Assembly (NCBI GenBank): GCA_963556255.1
Contig: OY744611.1
Coordinates: 6,370,736 to 6,434,735, forward strand
Direction of reading: 5' to 3'
From: Allolobophora icterica
Taxonomy: Eukaryota > Annelida > Clitellata > Crassiclitellata > Lumbricidae
Length of the DNA: 64,000 nt
Positions 10,750 through 21,179 of the stretch are shown here, one piece after another. A program made the position numbers and the translations under genes. Below the pieces are notes generated by a model that ran no database searches, was not told the origin of the DNA, and saw only the letters and a list, made by a program, of their open reading frames with translations. Numbering within the stretch: position 1 is the first letter of the stretch; each line of letters starts with the position of its first letter.

Positions 10750-10970
10750 GAAGTGTTAACCTTTACTCCGTCTCCAGGTCATCTGTTTCTCTTGTTATCT
10801 TGCAAATGCAGATCTCCACAAAGTCAGAGCCATACAGACCATTTTCACTAGATCTGGTGTCAAAAAGAAATGTAGTCTCCATTATTTCGATTTCCTTTTG
10901 AAGACGAAGTGGATTCGATTTTTAAAGACACGAATTACATCAGGAAATGATTAGCAGAGAACGTTGATTT
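10750..10970 (-). pseudogene. Fragment of the NHL-like propeller gene
   Basis: This stretch aligns base by base with 63830-64000. Shared words are TTCTCTTGTTATCTT, GTCAGAG and TTATTTCGATT-TCTT-TGAAGAC, then an AAAGACA-GAATTACA block, in the same order and on the same strand. On the minus strand short pieces survive in broken frames, for example GLYGSDFVEICICKITRE (compare CLYVSDCKENCVWKITRE in the copy at the right edge) and IRVFKN. Stops separate the pieces, so it is a truncated pseudogene relic, not an exon. Confidence 0.75.
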
Positions 10971-11433
10971 CATTTGCAATTTAGTCACGGCAAAAACATC
11001 TTATTCTCTTAACACAATGTCATATTCATATCTTCCTACCTTGATTTCCTCGGTGCATCATCTAATGTCCGTGTGTCTATTTCCTTATGTCTGCATTTGT
11101 ATCTGTTTGAAACCAGTTTTCCAGTGTTGGTTAAAGTTCCATGTAGTGTCACAAAACAAATGTATATCTAGAACAGCAAACAGTCTCTGAACGCTTGTCC
11201 TGAGAGGCAGCCATGGACATGAAGTGTAGCAAATGTAATTTTCTTAGCCTCGGCATATCAGGGCGGACAGACAGTACTTTTAATGCGAGTATAATACTCT
11301 TTCGTGAGCTGTATGTTTCTCTCGAAGAAATAGTTATTTTCAGCACAATCGTAATCTCGAGATTCATAGAACGCCAGAAAATTATTAATATCATTATTGT
11401 TGTTGAATTGTTGTTGTTGCTGCTGTTACTGCT

Positions 11434-11586
<153 letters not shown>

Positions 11587-12091
11587 ATAATCAACTTTCT
11601 TGCCCTCAACCAAACCTGCCTTAGCAGCTCCTCTACCTCCTCCTCTCTTGTCTCTCACTCTGGCAACAGAGATCTTCACTCGTCATCTTTGAGACGACTC
11701 ATCTCTCGAGAGAATAATCTGGTTCCCTGATCTTAGCTTCAGAGCTTTAGAATTTGGAATTTACTTTTGCAATTATCATCTAATCTAATAACTTCTATAG
11801 CGCTATTATCACAATGCACAAGGCATTGAAATCGATGTTCGCTTCAACTGAAACCGGAATCCAAATTCACAATCCAGTTCGTCATCCTATATGACTTAAA
11901 AACAGCTTTTCAATGGAAGACTGCTAATGACCTATACCACATAATATGACACTATATTTCGATCTTGTTCGGTGAAAGTCCGAGGCAAAGGGACAACCAT
12001 GATGACAGGTTGGAGGTGGTATAGGTCGTAGTCATAGCAAGATGATCATGATGACGACGATGATGCTGAGTCGCGTATAAATGCTCTTCAA

Positions 12092-12505
<414 letters not shown>

Positions 12506-12769
12506 ATAAGCTAGTTCCATCCATGATGATGGAAGTGGAGGGTTGTGATGGTGGTGGCGGTGGTAATGATGGTGGCGGTATTGAAGTTAATCCATAACTC
12601 AAAATCAAATAACCGGGCTATGGCGGACTTGACTCGATTTAGCGTCTGTCACCTTCTTTTTCGCAAATTCACATAAGCTATAATTCACAGTCTTCGGTAA
12701 AATTAATACATTACATAACATTACTAGGTAATTGGTAATAGTAATGGGAAAATTGCAAATTAATATAGC

Positions 12770-13135
12770 GCCACTTCAAAGGATAATCACCAGAGGCGAT
12801 CCTGACCTAACACAATGAAACCACAATCGTGCAATATGGTCTTCAAGTTTTTGCGGAAGAGAGGCAAAGAGAAGGTTGTTAGACAGCTTGTTCCAGGAGA
12901 ATAGGTCGATCACAGCTGTAATGGTATTGGAACAGCCAAGTCGCCATGAGCAGAGAAATCTGCGACCGGGGAAGGAAGATATTGAAACGCAAAGATCATT
13001 GAGATAAGATGGAGCCAGACAATTACGCATAAACATCAAGATCTTAAACTCAATGCGCTTTTGCATGGGGTAACAACCAGTGCAGTTCCTCCCACATAAA
13101 TTTTTAAATATGCCCAAACCTAGGCATGACACCCA
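12770..13135 (-). pseudogene. LINE C-terminal fragment
   Basis: The minus-strand frame contains YPMQKRIEFKILMFMRNCLA and PSYLNDLC. These match the conserved post-RT segment of CR1/L2-like LINEs (LHWLPxxxRIxFKIL...CLxxxAPxYLxxL). A later stretch, LFSWNKLSNNL, sits where the family has the AFSxxxPxLWNxLP box. Downstream of it (12772-12780, minus strand) is GTGGCGCTATAT, a typical LINE 3' tail. The frame has no complete polymerase and is a relic. Confidence 0.72.
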
Positions 13136-13374
13136 TCAGGCGATCAGCAGCATTTAAAACAGATTACAGCTGATTGATGAGAGAAGAAGTAAGACCTGCG
13201 TAAATGGCATTACCTTAATAATCAACTACCTGACATACCGGATTACATAAGAAGTAAATAGTAAATCGGTAAGCCAGTCGAAAAGTCCAAGCGACTTAGT
13301 TCAGTTGATAAGCATGTAACTAAGTCAGTCGCTAACTCATTAAGTCAGTTACTATGATATATAATATATAATCT

Positions 13375-13417
13375 CGTATAAAATCTATATATTATAGGCC
13401 CCTATAGATTTTATACG
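13375..13417. repeat. Perfect 15-bp inverted repeat (hairpin)
   Basis: CGTATAAAATCTATA at 13375-13389 is the exact reverse complement of 13403-13417, with a 13-nt loop. AT-rich sequence surrounds it. It could be a cruciform-prone site or the core of a small palindromic element; no function is shown by the sequence. Confidence 0.85.
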
Positions 13418-13624
13418 CGATTCCTCGTACACGATATTCTATAGCGACGCGTTTTTGTATAGCTCGTATTTCAATGGCGTCTTTGTGTGTTTGCTCCTTC
13501 ACCATAGCTGCCCTTTTGAATGGGTGTTTGGCCTTTTGTGTTGCCCCTTGTGCCGTGGATCGGGCTAGCTTGAGATTACTCTGCGGTATAATCACGATCT
13601 TTATGAGAACCGACATACCTGTGC

Positions 13625-13966
13625 AGAGATTAAGTCGCTTGATGTATTCTTTAGAAAGTGTAGCTAACCTTGAAGGTGTTAGCCACCGTTCTCTCCAACA
13701 GAGTAGGTCTGTATGAAATCTTTGTCAGGGACTGTATGAGCAAACGCGAGGGAACCAATGCAAACAGTGAGTCTTTTCTTAGCTGAAGCATAAAGAGCAG
13801 CTGGACGTCTATCAATAGTAGCTCATGAGAAGGACCTTGCTCGCTCTAACGTGTTTCTATACAACTCGTCTTAGTTGTCGCTGTTGTCATCATCTTCATC
13901 ATCATCATCACCACTGCTATAATAATGTCCTTGCAAAGACGTAGGCCCTACTGAGTTTCAGATTTA
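13625..13966 (+). repeat. Dispersed repeat B, copy 2
   Basis: Aligns with 4660-5145, from GTCGCTTGATGTATTCTTTAG through GCTGGACGTCTATC, ACCTTGCTCGC and TTCTA-ACGACTCGTC to TGAGTTTCAGAT. Its ATC tract (13888-13915) is short and imperfect, in contrast to copy 1. It is followed by TTAACTTCTGTAGCGC, a core shared with other elements in the window. Confidence 0.7.
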
Positions 13967-14349
13967 TTAACTTCTGTAGCGCTGTTTTCATAGAGCCGAA
14001 GACATCAGTCGATGGTAGGTTTGAGTGAAATTGCGATCAAAATCAGTGGACATCCGATGAAGCAGAGATAAGGCCAATTCATCCCGCGAGTTATCTGGCG
14101 AACAGCAACGCTCTTAATTAACAGTCGATACTAGACAAGAAACGCATGGCATAAGAACGCATTTGTTCTGGCTTCTTAGGTTCAGACACTTTCTTATAAC
14201 TATGAGAATGCCACACTGGAGTCAACAGACATTCCGATGTTACCCCATGCTCACATAAATACCACGTTTGAGTGCAATATCGATTTGTTTAAGTTGCAGA
14301 GCATAACAAAGATCAGTTTTGGGCTCTCAGACTATTTCTTTGGCTCGTT

Positions 14350-14612
14350 TGAAGGTTAGACATTTGTTCAATTCAGATCGTTCTGTCAATTCTCTAATGT
14401 CATTCACTTCTAACCTCAAGACTCATCTCTTGTAACTTCTATACCCAACGCAGTGTATAGCCTCTGGTTTCCCATATCAATTGAATTTCAACCTGACTTC
14501 TCCGATGGGTTTTGATTTTCAATTGTAATTTAACTTAAAGCGACCAACGATGGACGTCTTGAACATTATGATTAAGGCGCTGTAGAAATCATTAGATTAG
14601 ATAAGATTAACA
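14350..14612 (+). pseudogene. LINE 3' end (C-terminus plus tail)
   Basis: The plus-strand frame encodes SDRSVNSLMSFTSNLKTHLL and then a stop (about 14417), matching the FKxxLKTxLF C-terminus of CR1/L2-type LINEs. The following ~190 bp end in AAGGCGCTGTAGAAATCATT and an ATTAGATTAGAT-like tail, the usual 3' tail form. Only the terminus is present. Confidence 0.68.
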
Positions 14613-14985
14613 AAAGCTCCACTGCAGATCCATATTCAATGGCAATGTGTCTTAGGCCTGGCACCGGCTTACCTTTGTGAGTTCTTTACTCTTACTTCTT
14701 CTTGTGCGGGGCTCAGATCCCTGCGCTCAGCATCCCGGGGAGACTTCGTTGTTCCTTACGCTCGTACCGCCATAGCACAGCGTAGGGCATTCTCGGTGGT
14801 TGGTCCTGCCGTTTGGAATGATCTACCTCTTAAGATTCGCTCCCTTCCTAGGGATTTCTCTGGTTCCTTTTACAGTCTTCTTAAGACATTTCTTTTTGAC
14901 TGGGCCTGGGTCAGGAGTGCCTCTGAATAGATTCCTTGAAGGGGCACTATATAAATGTTTTAGATAGATAGATAGATAGATAGAT
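14613..14985 (+). pseudogene. LINE C-terminal fragment with (TAGA)n tail
   Basis: From about 14640 an open plus-strand frame reads VLGLAPAYLCEFFTLTSS, then RGDFVVPYARTAIAQRRAFS, VVGPAVWNDLPLKIRSLPRD and FYSLLKTFLFDWAWVRSASE, with a stop at 14928-14930. These boxes, in this order, are the hallmark of the C-terminal region of CR1/L2-like LINEs (APxYL, RAFSVVGPxxWNxLP, LLKTFLF). The 3' tail GGGGCACTATATAAATG is followed by a (TAGA)n microsatellite (14961-14985). The frame is well preserved, so this is one of the younger LINE copies here, although it is 5'-truncated. Confidence 0.9.
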
Positions 14986-15247
14986 ATTCCTCTGTCCTCA
15001 ACGTCGTAGCAGTATACAACAGGGTGAATATATTTGCTGACGCCAGACAAGACAGTTTATGGCTGTGGGCGATTGTCGTGTCTGCTTTCATCAGAAACGG
15101 CTTTAACGAGTGCAATCTGAGGCAGTTGTCAATTTATCTGAGCGACGACCTTTTCTTATACGTCGATCATCTATTACTGCTGTATCATGTAATCTTACTG
15201 AGTACTTGTCAGTTTGAACTAATAAACGAATAGTATTAATATTATTA

Positions 15248-15274
15248 CTGCTGTTGTTGTTGTTGTTGTTGTTG

Positions 15275-15357
<83 letters not shown>
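15248..15357. repeat. (TTG)n-(TTA)n compound microsatellite
   Basis: About 10 TTG triplets switch into about 27 TTA triplets. It begins shortly after a plus-strand frame of no recognised family and may mark the tail of a lost retroelement. Confidence 0.95.
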
Positions 15358-15359
<2 letters not shown>

Positions 15360-15830
15360 GGGTTCTTTTCGAAAATCTGATATTTCGAATTTCTTTTTGA
15401 TGGAAAGATAATTTTCTCTTTCGATTTGTAAAAAGTTATCAGTTTCATGTTCAAATTAGAAATGTTCATAATTAAAATCAAATTGAATAGACCTACACAT
15501 TTAAAAGAAAACGAGATTGTATCTTTAAGTAGAAAAATCCATTAAATATCTGTGGCAGACAGTAATTCCACAATGTCATGTAGGCCTACTGTATCTATTC
15601 AGCATCAGTATCAAATCTGATTTACATTTTGTTTTCCTGCAATTTCAGTTTTTTTTAGGGTGGAGTAATTTTCTTTGACTTAATTTTGTTAGGGGGTCCT
15701 TGAATCTTTGACAGTACTGTTGTTGACAAGGGGGTAGAGATCAAAAACTGCCTAAAATTTGTTGACATAATTAATCGATGACCCCATAGGGACCAGGCGG
15801 AGCGCCATTGTGGCCAATTGTAACTATGTA
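15360..15830. other. Gene-free stretch, nothing recognised
   Basis: AT-rich, unique-looking sequence with poly-T and TTTAGGGTGGAG stretches. No coding region, tandem repeat or RNA gene is supported. Confidence 0.45.
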
Positions 15831-16055
15831 CTAACTAAAATTAACTAAAATAAAAGTCCAGTAACTATAAAAGTAACTATGACTAAAAAATAATACTAAC
15901 TATAACTGTAACTATAACTAAAATGAAAAACCATTAACTAGGCTATAACTAAAATAAAAGTCCAGTAACTATAACTGTAACTATGACTAAAAAATAATAC
16001 AAACTATAACTGTAACTATAACTAAAATGAAAAACCATTAACTATAACTGTAACT
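15810..16055. repeat. 104-bp duplication of (ACTATA/ACTAAA)-rich DNA
   Basis: Units starting at 15845 and 15949 (CTAAAATAAAAGTCCAGTAA) repeat at 104 bp. Internally they consist of short words (TAACTATAACTG, ACTAAAA), so the segment is a hierarchical low-complexity repeat. It ends near 16052. Confidence 0.85.
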
Positions 16056-16194
16056 CTTGAGTCGAGACATTTGAGTGTGTAGTACTGTGTACGCTGTTGC
16101 TAACTTGCTGTACATGTAGATTTACTTTTAGGCTAAAAATGACTACTCGCTACCAGGAGCCCTTCTAACCGCCGGGGGCGCTTGTGCATTGCAC

Positions 16195-16223
16195 AACTTG
16201 CACAACCCATTGCTACGCCACTG
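16195..16223 (+). mobile_element. Possible hAT-type transposon terminus
   Basis: The sequence CCATTGCTACGCCACTG ends at 16223; read in reverse it is CAGTGGCGTAGCAATGG, the typical look of hAT transposon ends. It abuts repeat C copy 2 within its minisatellite-like unit, where GCTCCTTT would be the 8-bp target. I could not find the opposite terminus, so the element's extent is unknown. Confidence 0.4.
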
Positions 16224-17092
16224 GCTCCTTTGCCTCCTCTCTTTGGCCTCTATGGCAACAGAGATCTTCACTTGTCATCTTTGAGACGACTCAGCTCTCG
16301 AGAGAATAATCTGGTTCTCTGATCTTAGCTTCAGAGCTTTAGAATTTGGAATTTACTAATTGCAATTATCATCTAATTATTTCCATAGCGCTATTATCAT
16401 AATGCACAAGGCATTGAAATCGATGTTCGCTTCAAGTGAAAGGGGAATCCAAATTCACAATCCAGTTCGTCATCCTGTATGACTTAAACACAGCTTTTCA
16501 ATGGAAGACTGCTAATGACCTATACCACATAATATGACACTATATTTCGATCTTGTTTGGTGAAAGTCCGAGGCAAAGGGACAACCATGATGACAGGGTG
16601 GAGGTGGTATAGGTGGTAGTCATAGCAAGATGATGACGACGATGATGCTGATTCGCGTATAAATGCTCTTCAACAATGAGCTAGTTCCATCCATGATGAT
16701 GGAAGTGGAGGGTTGTGATGGTGGGGGTGGTGATGATGGTGGTGGTAGTGATGGCGGTTGTTGTAATTACGATGGCGGTGCTGATCATGATGATGTTGAT
16801 GACAAAGACGAGAGCGATGATAAATATGCGTTAGAATGAACAAGGTCCTTCATTAGCTTAACCTCACATTGATTCCAAGTTTTATTTGCACTACCTGAAG
16901 TTGCCTTTCCGTAGCTTATCTCACTTTACCTTATTTTAGCTTTTACTTGACTGGAAAGTACAGTGCACGCTTACAAACTTTGAAGGTTTAACGTAATTGA
17001 TATGAATTCGAAGTTAATTCATAACTCAAAATCAAATAACCGGGCTATTATAGCGGACTTGACTTGATATATATAGCGTCGGTTTTTAATCT
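16224..17092 (+). repeat. Dispersed repeat C, copy 2
   Basis: Aligns with 11594-12650. It begins inside a single minisatellite unit (GCCTCCTCTCTTTGGCCTC, CAACAGAGATCTTCACTTGT) and continues through CTCGAGAGAATAATCTGG, GCACAAGGCATTGAAATCGA and GACAACCATGATGACAGG to CAAATAACCGGGCTAT. It lacks the SINE found in copy 1. It has about 250 bp more in the middle (16740-17010), which includes a GATGATG-rich stretch. Confidence 0.88.
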
Positions 17093-17424
17093 GGTCTCAC
17101 TGACGCGGGTTTGCCTAGCGCTAAGAAATTCCAGAGATTTACATTAACATCGGTCAATTCACTGCGAAATCAGATCGTAGTGCAATGGCTTTTATTGCCC
17201 AGGAGTAAACTGTAAATCACATCAAATAATTTATGCTTAATACTTATTAAACATCTTCGACGCATTCTGCGATGAACCTTGGTCAGATCTGTAACGATTG
17301 TATTGGCCAAGCACCAAAGTTTTATTTTCATTCTTCAAAACACTGTCATTGTTTCGTTGGCCAGAAAACTCAGTCGACCTAGAAAACTTTTACTTTGCGT
17401 AAATGGTGTGCCGGAAAGTTTTAT

Positions 17425-18300
17425 TTTTATTGTTCAATTCAATTCAATAACCATGGGCTCAGCGCTCGTAGGTGTCTGATGCTTTCTTTAGAATGTCTCT
17501 CCACTCCATTCTGTCCAGTGCCGAGTGACTCAGTGCCTGAAGACTTGCCCCGCACCATTCTTCAATGTCAACTGTGAGGTCTTCCTCTTTTCTGTGCCTT
17601 CCATTATTCCAAAATTCAGTTTTAATTTATCTTTCCTTTATTCTGCAGATTATGTCCGAACAGACTTAACATTCTCTGGATAACTTTTGCACGAGATTTT
17701 CAGTCAGATTGATTCTTCTGTATAATTCTTCAGTGCTGATCTTCTGAGTCCATCCTATTCTGAGAATCTTACGATAGCATTTTCGTTCGAATGCTAACAC
17801 TCCCTTTTGTGAATCCTCTGTTAGCACCCATGTCTCGCATCATGCTACATCGTGCTATTGAGCACACACGTCTTTAATACACTCAGCTTAGTCATCACAC
17901 TCATTGCCTTGCCTTTCCAAATTTGTCCATGGCTTTCAGCACGGCTGTTCCTTTCGCTATTCTTATTTTTATTTCACTTTTGCAGTCCAAATCGTAAGCT
18001 ATGTTGCTTCCAGGATATGTAACCTTCTCCACATTCTCGAACCCTGTGCACTGAACCACAATTTGAAGATTTATCTCCTTGTCACCAAATATCGTAGTAG
18101 GGCCTATTTGTTTTATCGAAGTTCATAATTAATCAGACCATACTTCTTGGCTTCATCATTCAGCAAATGTTCTGTTCGATCTAATTCCATCACAGATTCT
18201 TCCAAGATATCAACATCATCTGCAAAGCGAAGGTTGTTCATTCGCATTCCGTGAGCTGAAATTCCTTTTTCTTCATTTTTGATAATGTCCATTGCTCATT
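17425..18300 (-). pseudogene. LINE reverse-transcriptase C-terminal half (RTE-like)
   Basis: On the minus strand, reading from about 18290, the peptide MRMNNLRFADDVDILEES contains the RT catalytic box FADD (18215-18226). In order follow KYGLI, VEKVTYPGSNIAYDLDCKSE, FERKCYRKILRIGWTQK and STEELYRRINLTENL. The order FADD, then an F/YLGS-like box, DxDCxxEI, KCYRKILRIxWTQKxTxEELY, is characteristic of the RTE-like or craniofacial-development-protein-like LINE ORF2 found in many invertebrates. Several frameshifts and stops break it. The 3' end near 17425-17470 is A/T-rich (TTGAATTGAAC). It is a 5'-truncated, dead copy. Confidence 0.85.
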
Positions 18301-18679
18301 TTGTTATTGTGCACCATCATTAATGTAGTAAGCTGTAAGAAGCATGCTTCAATATAAGTTAATTGAGTTCGCTTTGGTGAAGTCGTTAAGGTTCTTGAGA
18401 CCCGCGAACAGTATGTACTATGTAGGCCTAGTTCAAATCTGTCTTTCAATTTGAGAGCACTATAAATGTTGGATGTCATGTACTTTGCTGTCAAAGCTCC
18501 ATAGATCATTTCCGTGCAGTATAAACACCAAAAAACAAGAACGATAACAAGAACAAGTATAATTGCAACCTAGATTGCATCACACGGATTACTATGGCTC
18601 AATCGAAGTTCTTTGCCTGCAGAGGTCCCTCGCTTTAGAACCGACTTCCTCCTCCTTTTCACAACACCATTTCTCTGGT

Positions 18680-18795
18680 AGCCTTGCTTCTCCTGCTTTT
18701 TCGCTCAGGGTCTCGCGCACTGGGAGCGCCTCTGAATGATCCATACCGCGAGGGGCGCTTTATAAACGCCCATATACGATACGATACGACGATGC
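18680..18795 (+). mobile_element. LINE 3' tail fragment
   Basis: GGGAGCGCCTCTGA (18722-18735), then GCGAGGGGCGCTTTATAAACG and a short (ACGAT)-type repeat, reproduce the 3' end of the LINE at 14613-14985 (AGGAGTGCCTCTGA, GGGGCACTATATAAATG). Upstream coding sequence is too degraded to read. It lies about 0.3 kb left of the satellite array. Confidence 0.65.
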
Positions 18796-18916
18796 AATCA
18801 TACACAAATCCTTTTATCTCTGAATGTGCCACATATAGGCCACATATAGGCCACTCTTCTTGCTAAGGGGACAAAAACACACTCGATATCGTGAATCTAA
18901 ACTAATATAATGTAGA

Positions 18917-19109
18917 GTACGATAAGATTAGATGTTACAGAACCATGCTGCTTCATTAGATGTTGCCAAATATTTCACCACATCAGAGCCAAATATAATC
19001 CAATATTACATAATATATTATTACTAAATAGTAACTTCTATTGCGCCAGTGTCTAATGCACAAGGCTTCGACCGATGGCGCACGAAAGTCCAACCGTAAA
19101 TGTCTGGCA
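18917..19109 (+). repeat. Left flank of the satellite: parent dispersed element
   Basis: This sequence aligns with 7020-7130 and leads without a break into the first satellite unit. Compared with that copy it has an extra ~80 bp between GCTGCTTCATTA and AATAGTAACTTCTA. The word TAATGCACAAGGCTTCGACC also resembles the GCACAAGGCATTGAAATCGA core in repeat C, so these elements may share a LINE-like 3' portion. Confidence 0.78.
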
Positions 19110-21179
19110 ATAAATGTAATGAAACGAGTGGCCCTCCATAGAAAAGGCTCTACATAAATGTAATGAAACGAGTGGCCCTCCATAGAAAAGGCTCTACATA
19201 GATGTAATGAAACGAGTGACCCTCCATAGAAAAGGCTCTACATAAATGTAATGAAACGAGTGGCCCTATATAAAGAAAAGGCTCTACATAAATGTAATGA
19301 AACGAGTGACCCTCCATAGAAAAGGCTCTACATAAATGTAATGAAACGAGTTACCCTCCATAGAAAAGGCTCTACATAAATGTAATGAAACGAGTGGCCC
19401 TCCATAGAAAAGGCTCTACATAAATGTAATGAAACGAATGGCCCTCCATAGAAAAGGCTCTACATAAATGTAATGAAACGAATGGCCCTCCATAGAAAAG
19501 GCTCTACATAAATGTAATGAAACGAGTTACCCTCCATAGAAAAGGCTCTACATAAATGTAATGAAACGAATGGCCCTCCATAGAAAAGGCTCTACATAAA
19601 TGTAATGAAACGAATGGCCCTCCATAGAAAAGGCTCTACATAAATGTAATGAAACGAGTTACTCTCCATAGAAAAGGCTCTACATAAATGTAATGAAACG
19701 AGTGGCCCTCCATAGAAAAGGCTCTACATAAATGTAATGAAACGAGTTACCCTCCATAGAAAAGGCTCTACATAAATGTAATGAAACGAATGGCCCTCCA
19801 TAGAAAAGGCTCTACATAAATGTAATGAAACGAGTGGCCCTCCATAGAAAAGGCTCTACATAAATGTAATGAAACGAGTTACCCTCCATAGAAAAGGCTC
19901 TACATAAATGTAATGAAACGAATGGCCCTCCATAGAAAAGGCTCTACATAAATGTAATGAAACGAGTGGCTCTCCATAGAAAAGGCTCTACATAAATGTA
20001 ATGAAACGAGTTACCCTGCATAGAAAAGGCTCTACATAAATGTAATGAAACGAATGACCCTCCATAGAAAAGGCTCTACATAAATGTAATGAAACGAGTT
20101 ACTCTCCATAGAAAAGGCTCTACATAAATGTAATGAAACGAGTGGCTCTCCATAGAAAAGGCTCTACATAAATGTAATGAAACGAATGGCCCTCGATAGA
20201 AAAGGCTCTACATAAATGTAATGAAACGAGTGGCTCTCCATAGAAAAGGCTCTACATAAATGTAATGAAACGAGTGGCTCTCCATAGAAAAGGCTCTACA
20301 TAAATGTAATGAAACGAGTTACCCTCCATAGAAAAAGCTCTACATAAATGTAATGAAACGAGTGGCCATCCATAGAAAAGGCTCTACATAAATGTAATGA
20401 AACGAATGGCCCTCCATAGAAAAGGCTCTACATAAATGTAATGAAACGAGTGGCTCTCCATAGAAAAGGCTCTACATAAATGTAATGAAACGAGTGGCTC
20501 TCCATAGAAAAGGCTCTACATAAATGTAATGAAACGAGTGGCTCTCCATAGAAAAGGCTCTACATAAATGTAATGAAACGTGTTACCCTCCATAGAAAAG
20601 GCTCTACATAAATGTAATGAAACGAGTGGCCATCCATAGAAAAGGCTCTACATAAATGTAATGAAACGAGTGGCTCTCCATTGAAAAGGCTCTACATAAA
20701 TGTAATGAAACGAATGGCCCTCCATAGAAAAGGCTCTACATAAATGTAATGAAACGAGTGGCTCTCCATAGAAAAGGCTCTACATAAATGCAATGAAACG
20801 AGTGACCCTCCATAGAAAAGGCTCTACATAAATGTAATGAAACGAGTGGCCCTCCATAGAAAAGGCTCTACATAAATGTAATGAAACGAGTGGCCCTCCA
20901 TAGAAAAGGCTCTACATAAATGTAATGAAACGAGTGGCTCTCCATAGAAAAGGCTCTACATAAATGTAATGAAACGAATGGCCCTCCATAGAAAAGGCTC
21001 TACATAAATGTAATGAAACGAGTGGCTCTCCATAGAAAAGGCTCTACATAAATGTAATGAAACGAATGGCCCTCCATAGAAAAGGCTCTACATAAATGTA
21101 ATGAAACGAGTGGCCCTCCATAGAAAAGGCTCTACATAAATGTATTGAAACGAGTGGCCCTCCATAGAAAAGGCTCTAC

